A DNA stretch of 21,378 nt from JAXGTD01 sp040775095 (GTDB lineage: Bacteria; Pseudomonadota; Gammaproteobacteria; Chromatiales; Chromatiaceae), in assembly GCA_040775095.1 (NCBI GenBank), contig JAXGTD010000071.1, positions 1 to 21,378 on the forward strand, in the 5' to 3' direction. Under the pieces are notes generated by a model. The model made no database searches, had not been told where the DNA came from, and saw only the letters and a list, made by a program, of their open reading frames with translations. Numbering within the stretch: the stretch's first letter is position 1; the number at the start of each line of letters is the position of its first letter. The translations under genes and the position numbers were made by a program. Shown here piece after piece: positions 6,377 through 13,668 of this stretch.

Positions 6377-8725
6377 CTATGGTGGTCTCGGTGTGGGAGG
6401 CGTGGGAGGGGTGGGATCGACGAGGTGGAGGTCGCGCTGGGGGAAAGGTATTTGGATGCCGGCGTCACGGAAAGACGCGTCGATCGCAAAGTTGAGATCG
6501 CTGATCACGCGGAGTCGCTGTTCCACATCGAAGACAAAGGCCCGCAGCTCGAAATTCAGCGCGCTGTCGCCGAAGGACCGGAACAGCACATAGGGATCGG
6601 GAACGGTGGGGCTGTGCCGCATGATCTGCGGGTGTTCCTGCGCGACGTGCAGCAGCGCCAGCTTGACCGCCTGGGTATCGGACCCATAGGCGACACCCAC
6701 GGGGATGCACACACGGGCATGGGGGTCACGCAGCATCCGGTTCGTCACGCTGCCAGAGATCAAATCGGAATTGGGCACGATGACGTCCGCGCGCTCGAAG
6801 GTCTCGATCCGCGTCGAGCGAATACTGATACGCCGGACATGTCCCTCCACCCCGCCGACGATGATCCAGTCGCCAGTGCGGATCGGGCGCTCGAACAGCA
6901 GGATCAGGCCCGAGACGAAATTGTTGACGATGTTCTGGAGGCCGAATCCGATGCCGACCGACAATGCCCCCGCGATCAGCGCGAGGTTCTGGAAGGTGAC
7001 GCCCGCCAGGGAAAGGGCGATCAAGCCGGCGGCGATGATCATCCCGTAGCCGGTGATCGCCACCGCCGCCTCGCGTGCACCGCGCTCCATCCGGGTGTGC
7101 GCGAGCCGTCGGTCCAGGCGGGTTCGTCCCCAGGCACTGAACGAGAGCAGCAGTGCAAGTACCATCAGGGCCAACACGACGCGTAACGGCTCGACCGTGA
7201 TCTGTCCGAGGCGAAATCCCTGCGACATCCACCCAAACAGGACCGACTGCGCCGCGCTTGGCAGCCCCCAGATGCGCAGAAGCAGAACAATCACGCCTGC
7301 CCAGATCACGACCCTGAACAGGATCCGGATCCACCACAGCCCGGGGATGAGTCCCCCCGCGACGACGCCCAGATGGGCCCGCAGACGCCGTTCCCAATTG
7401 CGTCTGCCCTCATCGAGGCTGTCGAGCAGGTCGCCGCCGAGGGTGAGGATGAGCCACGCCAGGAGCAGGCAGATCAGGGTCTGAACGACCCCGCCGATGA
7501 CGAATTCGCCCAGATGCCGGTAGCCAGTCCACTGCGCGGCAAGACCAGCAAACAGCGCAACGACGATGACGGCGCGCACGAGGCCGACGCTCTGTTTGCC
7601 CCGCAGGCGCCGGATCAGGCCCAGGGTCCAGACGAGGTTCAGCACCAGAAAAGTGCTGAACACGGAGCCTGCCACAACGTGCAGCGACGGCGCGCACGCC
7701 TCGGCGATCGGTGTCAGGAAGACGATCGCGCCGACGAGCGCGTTCAGCGCCAGCCAATGTAACGCGTGGCTGAACCGCCGCGTCAGTGGCCTTGGAAAGG
7801 GCAGATAGGCGATAGCCGGTGGCGGGGGATCGAAACTCGCGCGGATCCCGGCGACCGCAAGCAGATAGGCGAACAGGATGAAGCTGAGGCTGGCCAGCAG
7901 CGGCCAACCCGCGGGCATCGGGCCGATAGCCAGCCAGTACAGCGACCAGAGTCCGCAGACCAGGAGTGCGGGCCGGTAACGATTCAAGCTCAGGCCGATG
8001 CTCTGGAAAACGGCCCGCGACAGATCGTGGGAGGGATCGATCGGGTTGACCCGCGCCAGGCGGCGACGCCAGATCAGTCCACCGATCAGGCCGATCACCG
8101 AAAGCCCGGCCAGCCAGGACAGGTCATCGACCCGTTGCACCCCAAGGCGCGCGACGAGTCCTTGTCCGTTGAGCAGGCTGGCCATCGACGGCGGATCGGC
8201 CAGCCACTGGCCGATGATCCCCATGGCCGGCGTCCCCGGCTCCAGGAGTCGGCTGGTCAAGGCCGCGTTCTGCCGACGCTGCAAGCGACTCAGCAGTTGC
8301 TCGCTCGTGACCGCGAGCAGCCGGCAGTCCGCGAGTCGACGCGCGGCCCGACGTTGCTGCCGATGCAGGTCCGCCCGCGTGGACTGCTCCAATTCAGACT
8401 CACCCGCGGCCGGGGCGCCCAGGGTCTCGATCTGTTTGGAGATCTCCGCCGCTTCGCTCTGCCCGGTGCTGATGCAGTGGTTCGCAATGGATTGGTACCC
8501 ACTGACCTCGACAAGCAGTGATTGGATCGCCTCTTCGCTGAGCCCGGTCCGCGCAACGCGCTGTCCAATCCCGTTGACGGCCATCTGGCTGGCATGTACC
8601 CCGGTCGCGTCATCCTCGGCCGGCGTGGCGAGGAGGACCGCGGGTAGAAGCAAAAGCGCCAACGCGAGCAGACCCGCCAGCAATGGCAACGACGCGGGTG
8701 TTGGCGCTGCGGGACGGCCGTTCAC
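6377..8725 (-). CDS. Large MscS-family mechanosensitive ion channel
   Basis: 782 residues from the GTG at 8725. A signal-like hydrophobic stretch (LPLLAGLLALALLLLPAVLLA) is followed by a helical periplasmic region (about 35-180) with many Gln/Glu/Arg residues. About eight membrane segments follow, then the MscS core from about 575: LALIAGALSVGIGFGLQNIVNNFVSGLILLFERPIRTGDW contains the glycine/alanine pore helix, and RIETFERADVIVPNSDLI is the beta domain. The size and layout resemble MscK/YbdG-like multi-helix relatives rather than the 286-residue MscS. It should open under membrane tension during osmotic downshock. The C-terminus is a short PTPPTPPTPRPP tail. The start is uncertain: the frame stays open to a TTG at 9112, but the extra residues are low-complexity and reach the terminator at 9065-9098. 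GTG 8917 and GTG 8818 are other options, and no start has a strong ribosome site. Confidence 0.85.
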   Translation of the reverse strand: MNGRPAAPTPASLPLLAGLLALALLLLPAVLLATPAEDDATGVHASQMAVNGIGQRVARTGLSEEAIQSLLVEVSGYQSIANHCISTGQSEAAEISKQIETLGAPAAGESELEQSTRADLHRQQRRAARRLADCRLLAVTSEQLLSRLQRRQNAALTSRLLEPGTPAMGIIGQWLADPPSMASLLNGQGLVARLGVQRVDDLSWLAGLSVIGLIGGLIWRRRLARVNPIDPSHDLSRAVFQSIGLSLNRYRPALLVCGLWSLYWLAIGPMPAGWPLLASLSFILFAYLLAVAGIRASFDPPPPAIAYLPFPRPLTRRFSHALHWLALNALVGAIVFLTPIAEACAPSLHVVAGSVFSTFLVLNLVWTLGLIRRLRGKQSVGLVRAVIVVALFAGLAAQWTGYRHLGEFVIGGVVQTLICLLLAWLILTLGGDLLDSLDEGRRNWERRLRAHLGVVAGGLIPGLWWIRILFRVVIWAGVIVLLLRIWGLPSAAQSVLFGWMSQGFRLGQITVEPLRVVLALMVLALLLSFSAWGRTRLDRRLAHTRMERGAREAAVAITGYGMIIAAGLIALSLAGVTFQNLALIAGALSVGIGFGLQNIVNNFVSGLILLFERPIRTGDWIIVGGVEGHVRRISIRSTRIETFERADVIVPNSDLISGSVTNRMLRDPHARVCIPVGVAYGSDTQAVKLALLHVAQEHPQIMRHSPTVPDPYVLFRSFGDSALNFELRAFVFDVEQRLRVISDLNFAIDASFRDAGIQIPFPQRDLHLVDPTPPTPPTPRPP

Positions 8726-9064
8726 TGGCCGCCACCAGTCCAGGGCGTCGCGCCGGGGGGCCGGGTTGGGTGGCTCCGACGGCCGCGGATCCCAAGCGGG
8801 GCGGCGCTCGAGGACCACCTCGTGCGAACCGGGCGGGCCCCGCTGGTAGCGCGACCCGGGTACTGGATGTCCTTGAGTCTGTTTGAGAGCATGGTTCTCG
8901 ATCTGATCGCGGGACACTCGCCCAACCCCGCTGCCGGTGTCGGCGCTGGATCTGACCGACCGGTATGAGCTGCTGGAGCCTCGTCGCCGTCGACGCTGGG
9001 AGGCCCATGAGACGGCGGCGGACCGAGTCGCCCCGGGAATACATGCCACTGAAGCTGGGCGCAC

Positions 9065-9098
9065 AAAAAAAACTGCCGGAGCGTACAACGCCCCGGCA
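9065..9098 (-). terminator. Intrinsic (Rho-independent) terminator, minus strand
   Basis: On the minus strand, TGCCGGGGCG (9098-9089), loop TTGTA, and CGCTCCGGCA (9083-9074) form a ten-position stem with one mismatch. It is followed after one C by eight T residues (9072-9065). It is the only classic terminator I find in the window. It lies more than 400 bases past the YfdX stop and upstream of the MscS-family gene, so it ends either a long yfdX 3' tail or a separate small transcript. Confidence 0.85.
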
Positions 9099-9133
9099 CG
9101 GTAATGGCTCAACAGGAGTTAACTACGGTGACA

Positions 9134-9208
9134 GAGGGTCGCCACATCGACCCTCGAGAAACGGGTCGGCTCACTCGCCTGGGTCCTTAGGCCCCTTCGA
9201 TTCCCAGG
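9134..9208 (-). other. Overlapping hairpins, candidate structured RNA
   Basis: A perfect 8-bp inverted repeat GAGGGTCG/CGACCCTC (9134-9141 and 9148-9155, 6-base loop) shares its right arm with a second stem, CGACCC/GGGTCG (9148-9153 and 9163-9168), so only one can form at a time. A further stem CCTGGG/CCCAGG spans 9178-9208. Read on the minus strand, these precede the terminator at 9065-9098 and would form a transcript of roughly 145 bases. No promoter was identified. On the plus strand nothing downstream explains them. Confidence 0.4.
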
Positions 9209-9231
9209 GAGATTGGATTCAAACCATTCAC

Positions 9232-9360
9232 GGAACAGCTTACCTCGCGATTCGAATCGACGATTTCGGGAGTCGCTTGCCGTACTCAGCGGCTTGCGGC
9301 CGTCAAAAAGGGCAGGCCATCCATGGCCCGCACGGAAAACATCACGCTCAGCGGTCCCTT
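9232..9360 (+). repeat. Composite hairpin repeat, copy C' (degenerate)
   Basis: The end is clearest: GGCCATCCATGGCCCG at 9315-9330 differs from copy A (GGCCTTCCATGGCCCG, H4) at one base, and it is followed by a CACG...CAGCG tail like A and C. The middle carries CTCGCGA, GATTTCGG and AGTCGCTTG words in the same order as A, but the H2 and H3 stems are decayed. It lies directly before copy C, giving a tandem pair. Confidence 0.6.
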
Positions 9361-9370
9361 AGACGACGCT

Positions 9371-9510
9371 GACCGAATGCCCGCTCAGGCATTGGATCAG
9401 CTCGCGAACCGAAACCGCGGTTTCGGCTTCACCCCTTGTCTTTGTCCTCGGGTGACTGAAGACGGCGGGCCGGTCCCTGGCCCGCACGAACGGGGCACGA
9501 TCGATCAGCG
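9371..9510 (+). repeat. Composite multi-hairpin repeat, copy C
   Basis: H1: AATGCC/GGCATT at 9376-9393. H2: a perfect 18-base palindrome CCGAAACCGCGGTTTCGG at 9409-9426. H3: GTCTTTGTC/GACTGAAGAC at 9438-9463 around CTCGGGT. H4: perfect 7-bp GCGGGCC/GGCCCGC at 9465-9485. Order and spacing match copy A, with the shared 13-mer at 9395-9407 and the shared tail CGGGGCACG...ATCAGCG. At H3 the two copies differ by paired changes that keep the stem. The copy ends 6 bases before the YfdX stop codon. Confidence 0.82.
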
Positions 9511-9515
9511 GTTCA

Positions 9516-10202
9516 TTAGCCCTTCGCCTTGGGCTCGGGCACCGCATCAACCGAGAAGGTCTCGATCACCGCGGCGTCTTCGACTGCCTTGAGCGTCAGA
9601 TTGGCCTCGTAGTACTTACCCTCGCCAATGAGCTTCGCCGCCTCATCGACGTGCTCCTTGGTGAATTTCACGGGGATCAAGCCAGCAGTCACGGCCACAT
9701 CGATCTCGCCGAGCTTCAGCACCTCCATGGCCTTCTTCTGCTGGCCCTTATGAAGATGCTCGTTGGCCTTCGCGATGTGCTTGGCCTTCTCCGAGTCCGG
9801 CTCGAAGGTATCCATCACCACGAGGCTCGCATCGAATGGGACGTATCGGTCATCCATGGGCGGCGCCTTCGTGTCCAACGCAAACTTCTCGGCGTCCTGT
9901 TCCGCGATGGCCGCCCGCGCCGCCGCCGCGTCCACATAGGTCCGCGCCTGATCCGGGACACCGTCGAAGATCGCGAGCCGGGCGCTGTGCACGTCCCGCA
10001 TGGTCAGCAGCGCGTCCTGCGATACCTTGACCATATCCTTCTGCGCGGCCGTCTCTTTCGCCGCCTGTTCCTTGGCAGGGGCAGACTGCTCCTTGGCCGG
10101 CGGCGGTGTGCTCGCGGCCAGTGCCGGGGCCATGCCGGCGACACCCATCCCGCCGGCCAGGACCGAGACGATCGCCGCTGCCAAAAGTCGTTTCTTGCGC
10201 AT
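9516..10202 (-). CDS. Secreted YfdX-family protein
   Basis: 228 residues. Start ATG 10202 is fixed by AGGAG 7 bases upstream; the frame stays open further but without a signal. Residues 1-29 are a signal peptide (MRKKRLL, hydrophobic core, APALA). An Ala/Lys/Glu/Pro-rich stretch (30-55) is followed by the YfdX core: VSQDALLTMRDVHSARLAIFDG, YVDAAAARAAIAEQDAEKF, MDDRYVPFDASLVVMDTF, KAKHIAKANEHLHKGQQKKAMEVLKL and EHVDEAAKLIGEGKYYEANLTLKAVEDA. In E. coli yfdX is induced by the EvgSA two-component system under acid or drug stress; its biochemical role is not well established. Here it lies 270 bases downstream of a sensor kinase gene on the same strand, so control by that system is a reasonable guess. 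The gene is bounded downstream by repeat copy C. Confidence 0.85.
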   Translation of the reverse strand: MRKKRLLAAAIVSVLAGGMGVAGMAPALAASTPPPAKEQSAPAKEQAAKETAAQKDMVKVSQDALLTMRDVHSARLAIFDGVPDQARTYVDAAAARAAIAEQDAEKFALDTKAPPMDDRYVPFDASLVVMDTFEPDSEKAKHIAKANEHLHKGQQKKAMEVLKLGEIDVAVTAGLIPVKFTKEHVDEAAKLIGEGKYYEANLTLKAVEDAAVIETFSVDAVPEPKAKG

Positions 10203-10472
10203 TCTGATGCTCCTTACGTGTCGATTCGCTTGCTCGTGCCGCTGCGCTGCCCCGGCTGGGGATTGCAACAACTTGAGGTGCATCATCGGCCAGTCCGGCT
10301 AACAGCCAAATGGACCGGAGGTGACATTTTGTTCATGGAGTCGGGCGTCCGTTTGGGCGCCAGTTTGGGCGAGCGGCGCCACCCGCTCCCTGCCCATGTC
10401 GCAGATGCGCGCGACCAGCCCGGCGGCGGTCTGCTCGAGCCGTTCGCCAGCCGCGGCGCCGCACCCCGGGGC

Positions 10473-11984
10473 TCATGCCCGGTCGACGGTTTCGCTCGGA
10501 CCCAATCCGGGGGGTTGCCAGATCGGCAGGGAGAAGCTGAAGGCGGTCCCTGCCCCGACGCGGCTCTCGACATGTACCTGGCTGTTGTGCAGGTCCAGGA
10601 TGCGCTTGGCGATGGCCAGCCCCAGTCCCGCATGTCGGCTGTCCTTGTTGCTGCCACTGGCCTGAAAGAAGCGCTCGAAGATCCGTGGCAGATCGTCGGC
10701 AGGGATGCCCCGGCCGGTATCGCTGACCTGCACACTGACGGTTTGACCCTGCACACGGGTGCTGACCCGGATGCCGCCGGCACTGGGCGTGTGCTCGATG
10801 GCATTGTCGATCAGGTTCTCCAGCACCCGCTCGATGAGCCCGATGTCGGCCCGCACCAGCGGCATGTCCCTCGCCCCGCGCAGCTCCAGGCATAACCCCT
10901 TGCGCTGGGCGGTGAGTTGGAACTTCTGTACCACGTCCTGCGCCAGCTCGGCCAACGACACCGGCTCGATGGACGGGCGCACGTCGCGCGCGTCCAGCTT
11001 CGCCAGCTCGAACAGGTCCTCGATCAGCCGGCGCAGCCGCTCGCTGTGGCGCAGGGCGATATCCAGGTAGTCGATCCTCTCGGTGCCCTCGAGCTTGCCC
11101 TCCTTCATCCGCAGGGTCTCCAGATAGCCGTGCAGCGAGGCCAGCGGTGTGCGCAGGTCGTGCGAGACCTGGGCCACCAGCTCGCGGCGCAGGCTGTCCT
11201 GCCGCGTCAACGCCTGGATCTGATCGGTAATGCGGTTTGCCATGCCCTCAAAGGTGCGCTCGAGGCGGTCGATCTCGTTCTCGTTGCGCGAGCTCGTTGC
11301 GGAAGCCTCATGCACGAGTGTCGTGAAGTCGCTCTCCCGGAAGTGATCCATGGTCCGTCCGAGGCGCTGGATGCGACGTGTGAGCACCCGAAACAGGATC
11401 AGTCCGAGCACCAGGCCCGTCGCCAGACTGATACTGAGGGTCCAGCCGCTCAGGCGCAGCAGATAGCCCTGCTGGAGCAGGGCATCGAGGTTGTCGAGCT
11501 CCTCGCCGCGGAGGATCACATACAGGTAGCCCTCCGGGTCGGCGGCGGAGGGCACCGGTGTCACGGAAAAGGCCTTTCTGCCATCGTGACTGCGCGGATC
11601 GTCTCCGAGCAGCGGGAATTCGTGCCGTTGCCGAAGAAAGCGACGGATCGGCTCGAGTGAGACGCGGCGGCGTTTGACTTGTCCCGGATCGGCGGAATAC
11701 GCGAGGATCGTCCCGGCCGGGTCGAGCAGGTAGATCTCGATGCTCGGGTTGATCACCATATAGTCGTGGAACGTCTCCTCCAGCGCGGTCTGGTCGAGCT
11801 TGCCTTCCTGTACCAGGTTGCGGTCCGCGACCAGGTTCTCGGCCAGGTTCCGATTGAGACGCTGGTGCACCTCATCCAGATAGTGCCGGGTGGCCGACAG
11901 GGTGAGCACGGCAAACAGGATTCCGACCAGGACGAGTAGCCCGGTCAGGGCCAGCGCGAGGCGCGCGTAGAGGGTGCGAGCCAC
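10473..11984 (-). CDS. Membrane sensor histidine kinase
   Basis: 503 residues. TM1 is at 8-30, an extracytoplasmic sensor domain of about 145 residues spans 31-178, and TM2 lies at about 180-200. A HAMP linker (201-255) follows, then HisKA with the H-box AQVSHDLRTPLASLHGYLETL (phospho-acceptor His275). The HATPase has N-box LENLIDNAIEHTP (about 388-400), G1 SDTGRGIP, F-box IFERFFQ and G2 AGLGLAIAKRI, so all catalytic motifs are intact. The sensor domain is not one I can name; it holds FHDYMVINPSIEIYLLDPAG, suggestive of a PAS/dCache-like fold. GTG 11984 starts only 3 bases after the regulator's stop, implying translational coupling and a cognate pair. The ribosome site is weak, as expected for a coupled gene. 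Confidence 0.92.
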   Translation of the reverse strand: MARTLYARLALALTGLLVLVGILFAVLTLSATRHYLDEVHQRLNRNLAENLVADRNLVQEGKLDQTALEETFHDYMVINPSIEIYLLDPAGTILAYSADPGQVKRRRVSLEPIRRFLRQRHEFPLLGDDPRSHDGRKAFSVTPVPSAADPEGYLYVILRGEELDNLDALLQQGYLLRLSGWTLSISLATGLVLGLILFRVLTRRIQRLGRTMDHFRESDFTTLVHEASATSSRNENEIDRLERTFEGMANRITDQIQALTRQDSLRRELVAQVSHDLRTPLASLHGYLETLRMKEGKLEGTERIDYLDIALRHSERLRRLIEDLFELAKLDARDVRPSIEPVSLAELAQDVVQKFQLTAQRKGLCLELRGARDMPLVRADIGLIERVLENLIDNAIEHTPSAGGIRVSTRVQGQTVSVQVSDTGRGIPADDLPRIFERFFQASGSNKDSRHAGLGLAIAKRILDLHNSQVHVESRVGAGTAFSFSLPIWQPPGLGPSETVDRA

Positions 11985-11987
11985 GGT

Positions 11988-12698
11988 TCAGGACCCGGCG
12001 TCCGCAAACTTGTAGCCCACGCCCCAGACCGTCATCACGTAACGGGGTTTGGCGGGGTCGGACTCGATCTTGGCGCGCAGGCGGTTGATGTGCGAGTTCA
12101 CCGTGTGCTCGTAGCCATCGTGGCTGTAGCCCCAGACCTGTTCCAGCAGCTGGGCCCGGGTGAAAACGCGACCCCGATGTCGGGCGAAGTGCAACAGCAG
12201 ATCGAACTCCCTGGCGGTCAGCGCAACCTCGCGCGCGCCGAGCGTGACCCGCCGCTTACCAACCTCGATACACAGCTCGCCCTGACGCAGGGTCTCGTCG
12301 GCATGCACGCCGGTCGCGCGTTCCTTGAGCGCGTCCGTGCGCCGGAACAGGGCCTTCACCCGTGCCAGCAGCTCCGGGATGCTGAATGGCTTGGACAGAT
12401 AGTCGTCGGCGCCGATCTCCAGGCCCAGCACCCGATCAAGCTCGGAGGACTTGGCGGTCAGCATCAGAATCGGGACATAGTCCGGACTGGCACGCAGGGT
12501 TCGGCAAACGCTCAGGCCGTCCAGCCCCGGCAACATGATATCCAGGATGACCAGGTCGTAGGGCTGAGCGCGGAAGCGGCGCACGCCCTCCTCGCCGTTG
12601 CCCACGATGTCCGCATCGCACCCAATGTCCTTGAGATGCATCCGCACCAGTCGCGCGATGTCGGGGTTGTCTTCGACGATGAGTGCGCTGCGTCTCAC
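11988..12698 (-). CDS. OmpR/PhoB-family response regulator
   Basis: 236 residues from GTG 12698. The receiver domain holds the acidic pair ED (9-10), phospho-acceptor D53 in LVILDIMLPGLDG, T81 and K103 (LSKPF). The winged-helix domain follows (about 135-234): LTAREFDLLLHFARHRGRVFTRAQLLEQVWGYSHDGYEHTVNSHINRLRAKIE and the closing VWGVGYKF. I chose GTG 12698 because VRRSALIVEDN is the normal receiver start and GAGAG lies 8 bases upstream; a GTG at 12743 would add 15 residues without homology. It forms an operon with the kinase (3-base gap) and lies 90 bases downstream of the spondin gene. It should bind direct-repeat DNA upstream of its targets; a candidate pair lies at 13537-13585. Confidence 0.92.
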   Translation of the reverse strand: MRRSALIVEDNPDIARLVRMHLKDIGCDADIVGNGEEGVRRFRAQPYDLVILDIMLPGLDGLSVCRTLRASPDYVPILMLTAKSSELDRVLGLEIGADDYLSKPFSIPELLARVKALFRRTDALKERATGVHADETLRQGELCIEVGKRRVTLGAREVALTAREFDLLLHFARHRGRVFTRAQLLEQVWGYSHDGYEHTVNSHINRLRAKIESDPAKPRYVMTVWGVGYKFADAGS

Positions 12699-12788
12699 AT
12701 TGATCGCTCTCGCAATGAGGTCATGGGGCGCGGGCCCGACCACCCCGGCCGAGCCCGGCTCGCGTCCCGGCGCCCTGCCCTGTCCCGA

Positions 12789-13511
12789 TCAGTGAGCGGG
12801 CCTGCTCACGGTCAGCCGCAGCCTGGCCACCGGATTCTCCCAGCGATGGACACCGGCATCGAGATCGCTTGCACCACTCTGCGGGTCGAGATCGCCGACC
12901 ACGCCGCGGTGGATGTGCACGGTGGGATTGTGGTCTGGTCCGGCCACACCGGTTCCGCCGGTCCCCGCGCCCCCACTTGGATCGGCCGGGATTCCCGGCA
13001 CCCCCGGCATGCCTCCCCCGGTGATCAGCTCGTCATTGGCCTCGGTGCCCGCATCGTAACCATTCAGATAGACAGTGTAGACGCCAGCCTGGCGCGGGAT
13101 GACCATGCCATCCAGACCGACAAAGCCGTCATTGGTCGGAAGCAGCATGGCGGTGGTGGACAGATAGCGGGTGCGCGCGTCGATCTCCAATGTCGCCGTG
13201 GCCGAGCCGCCGGGGGCCAGCAGGCCGCCGGCCGGGTCAGCGACGTAGCGGCCATTGGCGGCGACCACATCGTCGATCAACCCCGCCAGATCCCCGCCCT
13301 CGGCCATCGCCTGCAGCGCCGCCGATGCACTGGTCGCGACCTCGAACAGGTGCAGGTTCGGCCCGTGGGCGGCGACCAGCAACGGGGTGAAGTAGGTGGC
13401 ATTGGTGAGGTTCGTGATCTCGACCTCGATTTCCCGGTCGGCCGCCCAGGCGGCCGTGGACAGTCCGAGCGAGAGGGACAGCGCGGTCGCGCTGATCAGC
13501 GTCTTTTTCAT
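12789..13511 (-). CDS. Secreted spondin-domain protein
   Basis: 240 residues. ATG 13511 has AGGAG about 6 bases upstream. Residues 1-23 are a signal peptide (MKKTLISATALSLSLGL, ending AWA). The remainder is a bacterial spondin_N domain: EIEVEITNLTNATYFTPLLVAAH, LFEVATSASAALQAMAEGGD, AMLLPTNDGFVGLDGM, YTVYLNGYDAGTEANDEL, and the late VHIHRGVVGD segment. A Gly/Pro-rich insert (about 176-204) sits between the last two. Bacterial spondin-domain proteins are exported and of unknown function. It leads the spondin-regulator-kinase set, which suggests that it is either a regulated output or part of signal input. The 90-base gap to the regulator holds a CGAGCC-C-GGCTCG palindrome. Confidence 0.83.
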   Translation of the reverse strand: MKKTLISATALSLSLGLSTAAWAADREIEVEITNLTNATYFTPLLVAAHGPNLHLFEVATSASAALQAMAEGGDLAGLIDDVVAANGRYVADPAGGLLAPGGSATATLEIDARTRYLSTTAMLLPTNDGFVGLDGMVIPRQAGVYTVYLNGYDAGTEANDELITGGGMPGVPGIPADPSGGAGTGGTGVAGPDHNPTVHIHRGVVGDLDPQSGASDLDAGVHRWENPVARLRLTVSRPAH

Positions 13512-13536
13512 CGGTTTCTCCTGACGACTGGTTAGT

Positions 13537-13585
13537 ACGCAAGTGCTATTACAGTCGACGGAGATCCCGCCCAATTCACGCAAGT
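13537..13585 (-). promoter_or_regulatory. Direct repeats and possible promoter upstream of the spondin gene
   Basis: Two ACTTGCGT words (minus strand, at 13585-13578 and 13544-13537) lie 41 bases apart, about four helical turns, so they face the same side of the DNA. Between them are TTGGGC (13574-13569) and TGTAAT (13553-13548), a possible -35/-10 pair with a short 15-base spacer. OmpR-family regulators commonly bind direct repeats, so autoregulation by the downstream regulator is plausible. Each call rests on sequence words alone. Confidence 0.35.
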
Positions 13586-13668
13586 ATCACGATTCGATCA
13601 CGACAGGATCCGGCCCGGCCGACCCTGTGACGGCGAACGGCCCATCTCCCGCGCGCGATGTCGCGCCG

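Larger units (their letters stand above)
8726..9515. other. Long intergenic region: terminator, structured stretch and two repeat copies
   Basis: About 790 bases between the MscS-family start and the YfdX stop, both on the minus strand. From high to low coordinate it holds repeat copies C and C', a run of overlapping hairpins (9134-9208), and a minus-strand intrinsic terminator (9065-9098). The part from 8726 to about 9060 is open in the MscS frame but does not look like protein I recognise. Some of it may be the real MscS N-terminus if a farther start is used. I find no other gene. Confidence 0.6.

Noticed and set aside
8726..9112. Extension of the MscS-family protein to a TTG at 9112 (129 more residues)
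   Set aside because: The extra residues are low-complexity and Arg/Ser/Pro-rich, would place a signal-like helix deep inside the protein, and the coding start would overlap the terminator at 9065-9098.
9128..9190. 20-codon plus-strand frame with a good AGGAG site (9114-9118) and GTG start
   Set aside because: No promoter, no downstream gene on that strand to control, and the stretch is better explained by the overlapping hairpins; kept only as a remote possibility.
10318..10472. In-frame continuation past the kinase stop codon (about 50 codons to a TAG)
   Set aside because: No start codon with a ribosome site and no recognisable domain; kinase homology is complete before the stop at 10473.
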